Shown here: positions 9,305 to 18,259 of the stretch, piece by piece
Layout of the letters: each line of letters opens with the position of its first letter
How positions within the stretch are numbered: position 1 is the first letter of the stretch
Origin: a virus
Strand: one strand, 5' to 3'
Virus record (IMG/VR): IMGVR_UViG_3300025879_000063
Span: 1 to 31,626 of that record
DNA: 31,626 nucleotides
The notes under the pieces: model-generated
The model's input: only the letters and a program-made list of their open reading frames with translations
What the model was told of the DNA's origin: nothing
Databases searched by the model: none
Made by a program: the position numbers and the translations under genes

Positions 9305-9646
9305 TTATTTGCTACTATCAAACACCTCAGAACCAATTGAAAAAATTTCAGCATACTCTGTTGAGTCATTTCTAAATTGTAATCTAGCAAAATAGCCTAA
9401 TAGAGATCCTGTGTTTTGAGTATTGTCTTTTGAAAACAATATAAAACTAGAATCAGTAGGTCTTTCTTGTGAAGGTGCAATTTCACATATCATAGTATTA
9501 GTATTTTGATCAATGCTAAGTACTTTACCTATCTTTTGTATTTCGTCTGATTTGTAAGAATTATTAGAATTTGTAAAGTAAGTTATATCTCCAACCTGAA
9601 CAGATGTATTAATAGGCTGTAAAAATTTTAATGTTATTTGATCCAT
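9305..9646 (-). CDS. Conserved small beta-rich virion-associated protein, 113 aa
   Basis: A short protein of alternating hydrophobic residues suggesting beta structure, beginning DQITLKFLQPINTSVQVGD and ending with the pattern LGYFARLQFRNDSTEYAEIFSIGSEVFDSSK in outline. I recall similar LGYxxEVxFxNxSTExAExFxxxSEVxxSSK endings in small proteins of marine phages, where they sit among tail genes; I do not know a demonstrated function. It starts 7 bases after the stabilisation gene stop and precedes the internal proteins by 32 bases, so it is probably part of the tail or its distal plug. No signal peptide or cysteine pair is seen. Confidence 0.55.
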   Translation of the reverse strand: MDQITLKFLQPINTSVQVGDITYFTNSNNSYKSDEIQKIGKVLSIDQNTNTMICEIAPSQERPTDSSFILFSKDNTQNTGSLLGYFARLQFRNDSTEYAEIFSIGSEVFDSSK

Positions 9647-9653
9647 AATTTTT

Positions 9654-12600
9654 TTATAAGCATTGGTTAATACTAGATATTGTTCCGCCTGACCCGACTG
9701 TAACTATAAAGCTTGAGTTAGCTATACTAGATAAACTATATGTTTGACCGTCTGTTAATCCAGCTGCCATTCTATAAGTACCCGCCGCTAAATCACCTCC
9801 ACTAGTAGTGTCAAGTGTAGCGCCTACTATGACTTGAGAATTATCTATAAAAAGAATTGTTGTAGCTATACCTTCTAAATCATTACAATCGTCCACTGCT
9901 AATACGCTATCATACATAATTTCAGAAGGAGTGCTTATAAAGGAGTCTAAGTCTAATGTATGTGTTATATAATTATCACCTGATGAATTAACAATTATAG
10001 AGCCGGTTACAGTAAACTCCTTATTATCAGGACTGTTTAAACTTTGTGAAATACTTTGTAAAGAATAAGTCCAATCCTCGTCACCTATAACTGGAGATGG
10101 GATAGCAGGCGTAAAAGACGAAGCTCCTATTGTTGCGTACTCAAATATATTCGTGCCAGAGCTTGTTGCTGTAAAAGAAAAATTAATTACAGGTTCTTGT
10201 CCTGGTGCATATTCTGTATTAGCAGTAAAAAGGCGTCTTTCAGGAGATCCAGTTACTGTAAGAGAAGGGTTATTTGTTTCAGCTGTAATTTTTAATCCCA
10301 CTTCTACTTGTTGTTCTATATCTATTGTAATAGAAGCTCCGTCATTAGCAATATTAACGTTTATATCTCCGGTTATTTTTAATTTATAAGGGCTTTTTCC
10401 GTCTTCAATAAAAGGTATAATAATATTTGTTATTTCTGCAATTCCAGTTGAATTCATGGCTACATTAGAAGCGTATATAGCTGAATTTAAATCGGCATCT
10501 AATAATTCAACAGAATATAAAGCTCCAGGGTCTCCAATTAAGTTTAACGTTAAAGCCTCTCCTATTTGATTAGCTACAAAAGTATACCCGCTATTTCCAT
10601 TTAAAGTAAATCCATTTATTAACTGAGTCTCAACAACAATAGGTATTGCGTCTGCTTGTATAACAATTGAATTAGCAGTTATGGTTGCATTAGGGAATGT
10701 ATATGAAACTACAAACTCAACAGCTACTAAGTTTTGATCTACGTCATAAGTTTTATTCACGACCACATTGTAGCTATTTTGATTACCTCTTGCTATTGAT
10801 AATCGGGGTTCTTCAAAGAAATAATATCCATTGTCCGCGGTTACAGTTTTTGTTAATATAACAGAAGTACTATTAAATGCTCCCGCTCCAGCATATACAC
10901 TTATCTCTTGATTAGGTGTACTATTTGTTCCATTAATTTCATATCCGCCTTGAATAAAATATAATTGATCCTGAGCAGTACCTTGTATTTCTAAAGCAAA
11001 ATCTGCATTAGCGCTAGGCATTAATGTATTATCTGCAAACTCAAAGCTAAAGATAACATTATCACCTGATTGAGTGAATGAAGTATTTACTATTTCAATA
11101 GGCGTATTTATTATACTAAAGTCAGAAGCTGATATAGTATACCCTTTACTAGGTGTTATTAATAAAGTTTGTGCGCCAACGTCATTTAAATCTTCTCCAA
11201 CATTAGCACTGAAGTTTATTTCAGAAATAGTATAACTCACAGAAGGATTATTATTAAATACATGAACATTATAAGCACTCACAGGTGGCGCTGTTACAAC
11301 AGAAGCTCTTCCAATACCTTGAACTGAAAATTCTTTTGAATCAATGTTGTTATCAGTATTACTATTAAAATAAGTAGCATCACCTTTTATGTAATTAAAC
11401 CACTTACTTTCTTTATCTAAAAACTGCTTTACATAACCTTCTTGTAAATCTGTTTTTATGTAATTAGTATACCATCCGTTTTTATCTAAAGTTTCTGTTG
11501 TTAAGTCTTGTAGCTGCAATTCTGATACCTCCGCAATATTTAAGCCATCATAATTATTATTGCTATACACATATTTTCTTGATTGACTACCGGTATAATT
11601 TAAGGTTTTATATTTTTTTACAACAGCAGGCATCTCATTAATTAACAATGTAACCGCGCTATCATATTGTGTGCCATAAAGATTATTTTGAGCTACTCCC
11701 GGCACTCTGTGTTCCCAGGCTATACCGTTTTTAAAAGTATAATACCTATCATTTAAAGTTATACCTCCTTCTTCACTAAAATTCTTCCTGCTTTCCCATC
11801 CTTTAACGCTTTCTTTAAAGCTAATTGTAGTCGACGTTGGGTTTGTTATTGTAGTAACATTAGAGTTAATAACGCCGTCTTCAAGCTTACTACTCCACTC
11901 ATTAGATAGTTTGCTTAATGAAACATTATAAGCTCCTTTATCGTCATCAAAACTACCCCAAACAGTGTCTGATTCTTTTAAATTATCAGCAAAAAAGTCA
12001 CTCATGCCATATCTAGAGATTTCCTCAAGTCCATCGTTTGATAATCTAAGAACAACACCTCTGTTTTTGTCTGTGAAATAAACCCTATAACCATAAGAAG
12101 CAAAGCTTTCTGGGTTTTTACTAATTCCAAATTCACCAACATAAGGCACAGCTTGTCCTAGTACATTGTTATTAGAAGTAACATTAGCATTACCATCTGC
12201 ATTAAATAGAGCATCTTTATTAGCTAGTATACGTAAACATTTATCTTCACAAAGAGTTACCAAATTTGTATCTCTAGAATGTAGCTTTTGTATAGAGCTA
12301 TATATAGGATTTAAATCTTTAGTAATATTTTCTCCTTGAATAAATTGATTTAAATCATTAACACCTGATACTGAATTAAATATTTGTGAAAATATTAAAC
12401 CAGTTAACCTACGCTCTTCGTTATAAGGTTCTTTTAAAACAGCAGAAACAATTGGTCCATTATCAATAGTAGTTGCATTAAAGTCATCTCTTATTCTATC
12501 GGATTCAACTCCATTACCAAATGAATAGCAATTAAACCAATCTAAGGTATGAGCCTTACCATATTCAGAAATTGGATATATTTTTGAAGCAGAATGATAT

Positions 12601-15600
12601 ATTTCTAATTCAGCAGATTCTTTTGGTTCTGTTTCAAATATAGCTGGATTTGTTGATGTAAATGTACCACTGTCTGGTATTGCTGATAAAAACTGTATTT
12701 GCGGAGATCCAGGCTGGTTCCACCCTCTAAACGTTCCTGCTGGCGCTGGGAATGACCAACCAGAAGGTCCTTGAAATAAACCAGTTCCATTTGCTGGGTC
12801 TACGGGCTCTACTTTTAAATACCATCTTTTTCTTTTGTTAGATCCATCATTAAACCTACCTGACCCAGTACTTCTTTCGTAATTTCTAAAACGCTCTACA
12901 GGTTCTACAGATTTTATTCTATATATTACTCCATCTGGGTCTTCTTTAAATCTAAATAAGCCGCCTACGCTTTCTAATATATTAACTGCTCTTCTGTATT
13001 CTGTATAGACTGTTTTACCAACCCCAAAATCAGCTCCTTCAGGCCATATACCCGCAAAACCTATTGTTAAATCTTGTCCGCCTATGGTAAATCCACCTCC
13101 TCTGTTTGGTTTACCATATGGAGCATAAGAAACAATCCCATTATCTATAAAGAACCCTTGTTCCCAATTAGATCCTAAAATAGCATCTCTTGATAATCCG
13201 ACATCAGTCCAACCTAAGTTGAAAGCTTGGGCAACAGTATAATTAGTGGAACTATCGCTGTTTAATAAATATTCTTGTAAAGTAGCGTCTCTATATAGTT
13301 TTACAAAAAATCTACCTTCAAATTCTGGCTTATTTGCAAATTCTTTTAAAGAAAACTCAGTTAAAACACCGTCGATAAGATTATTAGAATCATCAAACAT
13401 CCATTTTACATCATCTCCGAATCCATTTTCAATGCTAACTGCATACCAGGCTACTCCTTGTATAGTTACTTCCTCAGTAACTGTTATTTTATAATAATCT
13501 GATATATTTTGATCGTCAAAAAACCTAACTAATCTAGTCTTTGATATAGAAGATGGATCTACAATTGCTTTAGCGGAGTTGTTATCTACATCTTGTTTCT
13601 TAATTCTAAACAACTGGAAATCAGGCTCAGGCGCAGCAGTCGGGTCTATAGCACTAGCTACCTGCCCTAATACAGCAACTGCTTCTTTTAAGAATGTAGG
13701 AGCTTCATTAGATATAGCTATTATTTTGTATTTAGCAGACTCTAATACGGGTTCACTAGAGTCGTGTCGTTTTTTTAATTCTAAAAATGTTTCTTCATCT
13801 ACTTTATTTCTATCGGATGAAGAAAAGCTAATCCAAATATTACCATCAGCTGCATCATACCAGCGGTCCATAGCTAAATTATAATATTCATTAGAAGTTT
13901 CTTTTATATAATATCTAAAACCAGTAAACTCTTTAGGTTTATTACCTTTAGCTTGAACGGTTATATTATTATAATTTAAAGATTCTTTTTTTAATAGTTT
14001 AATCGCAGCAGATTCAGAAGTAAACACAGGCGTTTGACGGCCGTAGTCATCTTGAAAAACAACACCTAATTGATATGTTCTTTGTGTTTTTATTGATTTA
14101 TTAGGAACATTAGGAGAAACCTCTAAATCTGAATTAGGAGAAATTGAAACATTTAAAGAAGGTACTACCTGATTGTTTAATTCATCTATTAAATTAAAAT
14201 TTTGTAAATAATTTCCGTAAACCAATCTGTTACCCGTTATTTCTTGAGCCTTAGCTTTTCGGGGTACATTGTCATATACTCTTAATATTTGATTTGATGG
14301 TAATACAGAAGAAATAATTTCAGATTTAATACTAAATTCATTTGCATTCCATATGCTGCTATTTCTTTTAAAAGTATCAACAACATAGACTGTTTGATTT
14401 CCTGCTTCTTTGTAAAGCAAGTCAACTTCTACAACATCAATAGGAGTATCTAAGTTAGCAAAATTTTTAATAACACATTGCTTCATTTGATTTACCATTC
14501 CTAAATTATAACCTTTTTTAGGTTCGTAATCAAAATCTCCGGGTAAAAACGCTACTTCAGAAAATGTTGAAAAGGAAGAGTAATAACCGTCTTTGTATTT
14601 ATATCTGTAAGCAAATCTAGGAAATTTAAATTCAAAAAAGGGATCTTCCTCTAAAGTTACATTCCATGTTATCTCCTCATCTTGCACAGTTTCTGGTACA
14701 GATAATATAGAAACAAATACAGAAGTTTGCGTTTCACCTTGTGGCACACTTAATACTTCCGCTCTTACAATATATTTTTCAGGAATAGTAGAACCTGATA
14801 ATTCCACGGACCCGTTAAAGGTTAAAACATCACCAACAGAATAAAATGGATAAGGACTTGATAACCAATTTATAGTAAATTTACTACCTATTGGCGCTGC
14901 TATTCTTTCGGGTGGATTATTTATATCATCTATAACAAAGTTTTGCTTTGTTGTACCGCTTATAACAGCAGGATTTCCATTAGCGTCTACAGCTCTAGTC
15001 TTTGATAATTCTAGAACTAATGGGTTTACAGGTGCTTTTTTAATTACAGTTATATCCGATTCTATAAAATCACGAGCTAAATTACTATCTGCTCCATAAA
15101 AAACACTATGAGTTCTAAAATCACTATTTTTATTAGCTTCTTTAAAGTTTTTTACATTAATTACTTTTGGTTCAGTTTGGTTGTCTGTCCAAAATAATAA
15201 ATCTTCAATAATATTTATACCTGTTATTAAATAGTCTTTGCTAAACTTTAATATATTATTAGCGTCTACTAATATAGGTGATACCACTTCTGTTTTTTGA
15301 TCATACTCCGCAATAGCACTTATATTATCGCTAGCTATAAACCAATATATTTTTTCATTAACATCATCTTTTATTTGCCCTATTTTTGATGGGTTTGTTA
15401 ATGAATCAATATAGTTATCTGTCCAAGAAGTGTATACATTTGTGCTAGGGTTTAAACTTCTATAAAATTTAGAAGCATTCCCCGCTATATTTTGTAAAGC
15501 ACCAACATTACTACCGTCAGAAGTAGAGAGTTCTAAATTTATAGCATCTCTATATTCGCCGTTTGGTACTAAACGCTCATCAAGGTCTTTATTCATTTTC

Positions 15601-15632
15601 CCTGATGTAAACGTATGGCTCAATTCTAGCAT
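9654..15632 (-). CDS. Tail stabilisation protein (crAss-like / P22 gp10-like) with long beta-rich C-terminal extension, 1,992 aa
   Basis: The N-terminus carries MNKDLDERLVPNGEYRDA and then NLELSTSDGSNVGALQNIAGN, which I recognise as the signature of the crAss-like tail stabilisation protein. This protein closes the connector and forms the tail hub in short-tailed phages. The first roughly 1,450 residues are the stabilisation body. From about residue 1450 to the end, the sequence becomes low in charge, rich in Thr, Ser, Asn, Val and Ile, and reads as several Ig-like beta modules. The last about 80 residues are bracketed by two Cys (C1916 and C1991), possibly a disulfide. The gene follows the ring protein by 3 bases. 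At 1,992 residues it is longer than I expect for this family; the extra part is a plausible receptor-binding or adhesion tip. The ATG at 15632 puts the signature close to the start. Confidence 0.85.
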   Translation of the reverse strand: MLELSHTFTSGKMNKDLDERLVPNGEYRDAINLELSTSDGSNVGALQNIAGNASKFYRSLNPSTNVYTSWTDNYIDSLTNPSKIGQIKDDVNEKIYWFIASDNISAIAEYDQKTEVVSPILVDANNILKFSKDYLITGINIIEDLLFWTDNQTEPKVINVKNFKEANKNSDFRTHSVFYGADSNLARDFIESDITVIKKAPVNPLVLELSKTRAVDANGNPAVISGTTKQNFVIDDINNPPERIAAPIGSKFTINWLSSPYPFYSVGDVLTFNGSVELSGSTIPEKYIVRAEVLSVPQGETQTSVFVSILSVPETVQDEEITWNVTLEEDPFFEFKFPRFAYRYKYKDGYYSSFSTFSEVAFLPGDFDYEPKKGYNLGMVNQMKQCVIKNFANLDTPIDVVEVDLLYKEAGNQTVYVVDTFKRNSSIWNANEFSIKSEIISSVLPSNQILRVYDNVPRKAKAQEITGNRLVYGNYLQNFNLIDELNNQVVPSLNVSISPNSDLEVSPNVPNKSIKTQRTYQLGVVFQDDYGRQTPVFTSESAAIKLLKKESLNYNNITVQAKGNKPKEFTGFRYYIKETSNEYYNLAMDRWYDAADGNIWISFSSSDRNKVDEETFLELKKRHDSSEPVLESAKYKIIAISNEAPTFLKEAVAVLGQVASAIDPTAAPEPDFQLFRIKKQDVDNNSAKAIVDPSSISKTRLVRFFDDQNISDYYKITVTEEVTIQGVAWYAVSIENGFGDDVKWMFDDSNNLIDGVLTEFSLKEFANKPEFEGRFFVKLYRDATLQEYLLNSDSSTNYTVAQAFNLGWTDVGLSRDAILGSNWEQGFFIDNGIVSYAPYGKPNRGGGFTIGGQDLTIGFAGIWPEGADFGVGKTVYTEYRRAVNILESVGGLFRFKEDPDGVIYRIKSVEPVERFRNYERSTGSGRFNDGSNKRKRWYLKVEPVDPANGTGLFQGPSGWSFPAPAGTFRGWNQPGSPQIQFLSAIPDSGTFTSTNPAIFETEPKESAELEIYHSASKIYPISEYGKAHTLDWFNCYSFGNGVESDRIRDDFNATTIDNGPIVSAVLKEPYNEERRLTGLIFSQIFNSVSGVNDLNQFIQGENITKDLNPIYSSIQKLHSRDTNLVTLCEDKCLRILANKDALFNADGNANVTSNNNVLGQAVPYVGEFGISKNPESFASYGYRVYFTDKNRGVVLRLSNDGLEEISRYGMSDFFADNLKESDTVWGSFDDDKGAYNVSLSKLSNEWSSKLEDGVINSNVTTITNPTSTTISFKESVKGWESRKNFSEEGGITLNDRYYTFKNGIAWEHRVPGVAQNNLYGTQYDSAVTLLINEMPAVVKKYKTLNYTGSQSRKYVYSNNNYDGLNIAEVSELQLQDLTTETLDKNGWYTNYIKTDLQEGYVKQFLDKESKWFNYIKGDATYFNSNTDNNIDSKEFSVQGIGRASVVTAPPVSAYNVHVFNNNPSVSYTISEINFSANVGEDLNDVGAQTLLITPSKGYTISASDFSIINTPIEIVNTSFTQSGDNVIFSFEFADNTLMPSANADFALEIQGTAQDQLYFIQGGYEINGTNSTPNQEISVYAGAGAFNSTSVILTKTVTADNGYYFFEEPRLSIARGNQNSYNVVVNKTYDVDQNLVAVEFVVSYTFPNATITANSIVIQADAIPIVVETQLINGFTLNGNSGYTFVANQIGEALTLNLIGDPGALYSVELLDADLNSAIYASNVAMNSTGIAEITNIIIPFIEDGKSPYKLKITGDINVNIANDGASITIDIEQQVEVGLKITAETNNPSLTVTGSPERRLFTANTEYAPGQEPVINFSFTATSSGTNIFEYATIGASSFTPAIPSPVIGDEDWTYSLQSISQSLNSPDNKEFTVTGSIIVNSSGDNYITHTLDLDSFISTPSEIMYDSVLAVDDCNDLEGIATTILFIDNSQVIVGATLDTTSGGDLAAGTYRMAAGLTDGQTYSLSSIANSSFIVTVGSGGTISSINQCL

Positions 15633-15635
15633 ATT

Positions 15636-16547
15636 CTAGTGTTTTATAATTTTAGATTTATTACGCATTACCTGTGTAATTTCCTCTATTTTAATTTTAG
15701 ATAAACGTATTTTAGCATTTCTTCTAGCCGCTGCAGCTTCTCTTTTGTATCTAGATACTATATATTCCTGGGTGTTAGCTCTTGTAGCTAAAATAGAATA
15801 AGCAATATATTTATATAAAGCCTCTTCTGCAAATTTATGTACTACCATTTCTTCATCGGTAGCTAATCCATCTGAAATGTATTTTAACGTCACGATGCGA
15901 TTTACCATAGAAGAATCAAAGAATATAATCCCTTGCAATGGGTCAATATAAAACACCCCGTTAATTTGAGAATGTTCAGGGTTTAGTCCATATCTTCTTC
16001 CAAAAGAAGCTCCGTTTAATAAATCTTCATTGTTAATATTATCAGCATATTCTTTGTTAGGGCTACCAGATGACTGAAATTTTTTTCTAGTTTCAGATTC
16101 ATTTGCAGTAATTACTTCTTCACTTTGCTGATCAAACAAATATTCCATATTGTTATCTTGTAGTATAGGTAATGGATTGCTTGTTTTGCTAGTAGGGTAT
16201 ATAATTCTTTCTATACCGCTTTGGTCTAACCAAGTCAGTTTCACATAGTTAACGTAGTCTTTAGGAAGTATAAAACTTAAATTTGGTCCAATTTCTATTT
16301 CTTGTGATTTAATAGAAGGTAGCAAGTCAAAGCTAAACTCTTGAATACCGCGTTTTGCGTGAAACATTACGTCTGTTCTTTTTGCTTTGCTTATAATTTT
16401 TTCTTCACCAACATAAGCTATCATAAAATTATTTATAATATCTTTTATGCTAGTAAACTGATAACTACCGTAGTTTTCATCAAAACTATTCCAAACACCA
16501 TCAGGCCCTAAATAGTATTGCTCATCCGTTTGATTTATTAAACCCAT
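15636..16547 (-). CDS. Ring / head-tail connector protein, 303 aa
   Basis: The protein begins MGLINQTDEQYYLGPDGVWNSF in outline and has a mixed alpha/beta body. Its C-terminal helix is basic (RYKREAAAARRNAKIRLSKI), as in ring proteins that pack on the portal. It shares the neighbourhood seen in crAss-like phages: after the 243-residue connector and directly before the stabilisation protein, with spacers of only 3 bases on each side, so the three genes are probably translated as a unit. I recognise it as a conserved partner of these tail genes, most likely a ring or stopper protein of the neck. Its exact position in the particle is inferred from order, not from a motif. Confidence 0.65.
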   Translation of the reverse strand: MGLINQTDEQYYLGPDGVWNSFDENYGSYQFTSIKDIINNFMIAYVGEEKIISKAKRTDVMFHAKRGIQEFSFDLLPSIKSQEIEIGPNLSFILPKDYVNYVKLTWLDQSGIERIIYPTSKTSNPLPILQDNNMEYLFDQQSEEVITANESETRKKFQSSGSPNKEYADNINNEDLLNGASFGRRYGLNPEHSQINGVFYIDPLQGIIFFDSSMVNRIVTLKYISDGLATDEEMVVHKFAEEALYKYIAYSILATRANTQEYIVSRYKREAAAARRNAKIRLSKIKIEEITQVMRNKSKIIKH

Positions 16548-16550
16548 ATA

Positions 16551-17282
16551 TTATGCTTTTTCTTGTTGAATAGTTTCTTGTTCTTCGCTATTAGCTACTT
16601 GGTAAACAGATAAGTCTTTTATCAATATCCCGGCTAATTCTAATATTTTAAAAACCAATTCAGTTTCTTCAGAAGAATGTAGTTCAAAGTCTACTGAATA
16701 CGTAGCGTCATATAAAGCTTCTCCAAATACATTTTGGTATTTCCATTGCACTTTTGCAGGTTTCTTTATATACTGTATTTCTATATCAATGCTGTCAGTT
16801 ATTTCTGAATTACCATATACTCTTATGCCATTTGAGTTAGCGACAAATATAGGGCGTATGTTTTGTGGTTTTGTTAAAGGAGAGGAATTTATATATAAAA
16901 ACTCATTAGCGTTTATACGCTCTGCTTCAATAGCTTCTGTAGAACTAATGCCAAAAGAATTTATTGTTTCATTTTTATATATAACTGAGCCTAGTCTGTA
17001 TAAATCAGCTGGTAAAATAAAATAATTTCCAATTCTATTAGGAGAAGAGGAAGTTTCAAATATATTTATTTTTTCATTAAGTATATTTAGCATATCAGAA
17101 TATTCCGTATCGTTTCCAGGTATTCTGCCAAATTGGTTTATATCGTAAAAGTATTGCTCAAATAAATCCATTTGCGCTTGATTAGCAAATAAATTAAATT
17201 CTTGCGGTGTTATATAACCCCTTTGTTCTTTATTAAGTATACCTAATACTCTTTGGTAAACTGTATCTACACTTACGCTCAT
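16551..17282 (-). CDS. Head-tail connector / ring protein (tail tubular-like), 243 aa
   Basis: The opening VDTVYQRVLGILNKEQRGYITPQEF (in outline), followed by a phrase like NLFANQAQMDLFEQYF, matches a family I know from crAss-like and related marine phages. Family members are connector (ring) proteins with a helical N-terminal part that attaches to the portal and a beta domain in the middle. The gene sits after the capsid genes and before the 303-residue ring protein, where connectors normally lie. The ATG at 17282 is preceded by an A-rich leader and, further up, by the strong hairpin at 17298-17337. The family assignment is good; assignment to a particular ring is inferred. Confidence 0.75.
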   Translation of the reverse strand: MSVSVDTVYQRVLGILNKEQRGYITPQEFNLFANQAQMDLFEQYFYDINQFGRIPGNDTEYSDMLNILNEKINIFETSSSPNRIGNYFILPADLYRLGSVIYKNETINSFGISSTEAIEAERINANEFLYINSSPLTKPQNIRPIFVANSNGIRVYGNSEITDSIDIEIQYIKKPAKVQWKYQNVFGEALYDATYSVDFELHSSEETELVFKILELAGILIKDLSVYQVANSEEQETIQQEKA

Positions 17283-17297
17283 ATGTTTATTTTTATT

Positions 17298-17337
17298 TAT
17301 AGTAATTAGGCCACACTAATGCAGCCTAATCGCTATA
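17298..17337 (-). other. Strong RNA hairpin in the spacer before the connector gene
   Basis: In the 67-base spacer between the 275-residue gene and the connector gene, the transcript would form an 11-pair stem with two G-U pairs and a 4-base loop. The arms are 17305-17315 and 17320-17330. A 2-by-2 internal loop and a further 5-pair outer stem (17298-17302 with 17333-17337) follow. The hairpin is not followed by a U-run, so it is not a canonical terminator; it could be a processing site, an RNA stabiliser or a barrier that tunes downstream expression. The fold is seen directly; the function is not known. Confidence 0.6.
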
Positions 17338-17349
17338 AAAATGTGTAAC

Positions 17350-18177
17350 CTAGTTAAGTTTCTTTAAAATTGCTTTGTAAACTTCCATTCCATCATCAGT
17401 CTTAAAATAAGAAGCTAATGCAGAATAAGGGTGTTCATCAAAAGGGACAGTCATTAATTTTCTATTTGACTCTCCGTATGTAAATGTGCGCTGATCTGCT
17501 GATAATCTTAAAATACCTGCTTCAACTGCTTTCGCTCCAGTGTTCCTTAATTGAATAGAATCATCATTAGCTAATTCAATAAATAACGACGGATTTCTTT
17601 TAGCAAATATCATCAAGTCTCTTTTTAATTCACTAGTAGATAAAGTTGCAACTTTTTCGCCATATTCAGATCTTAATATCGCTTCAGCGTGATCTATGTC
17701 TATGTTTTTAGCTATTGTAAGAGCTTCTAATTCAAATTCAATCCATTCAAGCTCGTTAACAGAATTAGCTTCTTTATCAAGCTCTTTGTATATTTTATTC
17801 CTTAATGGATGATATAATGATAATAATTTTTGCAGCGCAACGTCTTCTTTTTTTACGGTTAATACACCGTTTCTAAATACAATGCGTCCTAACGTAGCTT
17901 GCCCTTTTTGTTCGTCTACAAAAGGACTGGCTTGATTAGTAGCGTATCTTAATTCTCTTTGATAACCAGATTCTTCATCAAACCATAATAAAGGTTTTCT
18001 ACCATTATGCTTCGCTGGCAGTGTAAATACTAAAGGAGACTTACCTGTGCTTAAATAATAAGTTCTGTCTTTATATTCCCACCTTGGTTTAACTGATTGT
18101 TTTTGAACTGGTGCATTTTTTACAACAGTTGACTGAGGTGCAACCTCGCTTCTTGTAGCTGTAGCTTTTTTAGCCAT
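17350..18177 (-). CDS. Conserved structural-module protein of unknown function, 275 aa
   Basis: The N-terminal about 30 residues are low-complexity (Ala, Thr, Lys, Gln). A compact domain follows, with phrases such as PLLWFDEESGYQRELRYATN and SPFVDEQKGQATLG. The C-terminal half is helical, with KRDLMIFAKRNPSLFIELANDD and a closing section RKLMTVPFDEHPYSALASYF in outline. I recall this pattern as a conserved hypothetical protein next to the capsid gene in marine phages, but not with a proven function. Its position between capsid and connector genes suggests a head-completion, capsid-associated or DNA-binding role. It is isolated from its neighbours by two spacers (82 and 67 bases), each carrying a hairpin, so its expression may be set apart from the capsid and tail genes. 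Confidence 0.6.
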   Translation of the reverse strand: MAKKATATRSEVAPQSTVVKNAPVQKQSVKPRWEYKDRTYYLSTGKSPLVFTLPAKHNGRKPLLWFDEESGYQRELRYATNQASPFVDEQKGQATLGRIVFRNGVLTVKKEDVALQKLLSLYHPLRNKIYKELDKEANSVNELEWIEFELEALTIAKNIDIDHAEAILRSEYGEKVATLSTSELKRDLMIFAKRNPSLFIELANDDSIQLRNTGAKAVEAGILRLSADQRTFTYGESNRKLMTVPFDEHPYSALASYFKTDDGMEVYKAILKKLN

Positions 18178-18215
18178 AATATAATATAATTAAATAATTT
18201 AATAAAGGTAATACC

Positions 18216-18240
18216 TACCCTCGTATATACAACAAGGGTA
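18216..18240 (-). other. Hairpin directly downstream of the major capsid gene
   Basis: The arms 18216-18224 and 18232-18240 pair over 9 bases, with one G-U pair, around a 7-base loop, in the 82-base spacer after the capsid stop codon. There is no long U-run after it in the transcribed direction, so a classic intrinsic terminator is unlikely. A stem just past a highly expressed capsid gene could stabilise the capsid message or partly attenuate readthrough. Structure is seen; role is inferred. Confidence 0.5.
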
Positions 18241-18259
18241 AATATTACACTAGTTTTTG

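Noticed and set aside
12605-12790. Minus-strand frame of 61 codons inside the stabilisation gene
   Set aside because: It is in another frame within a well-supported gene and has no family resemblance.
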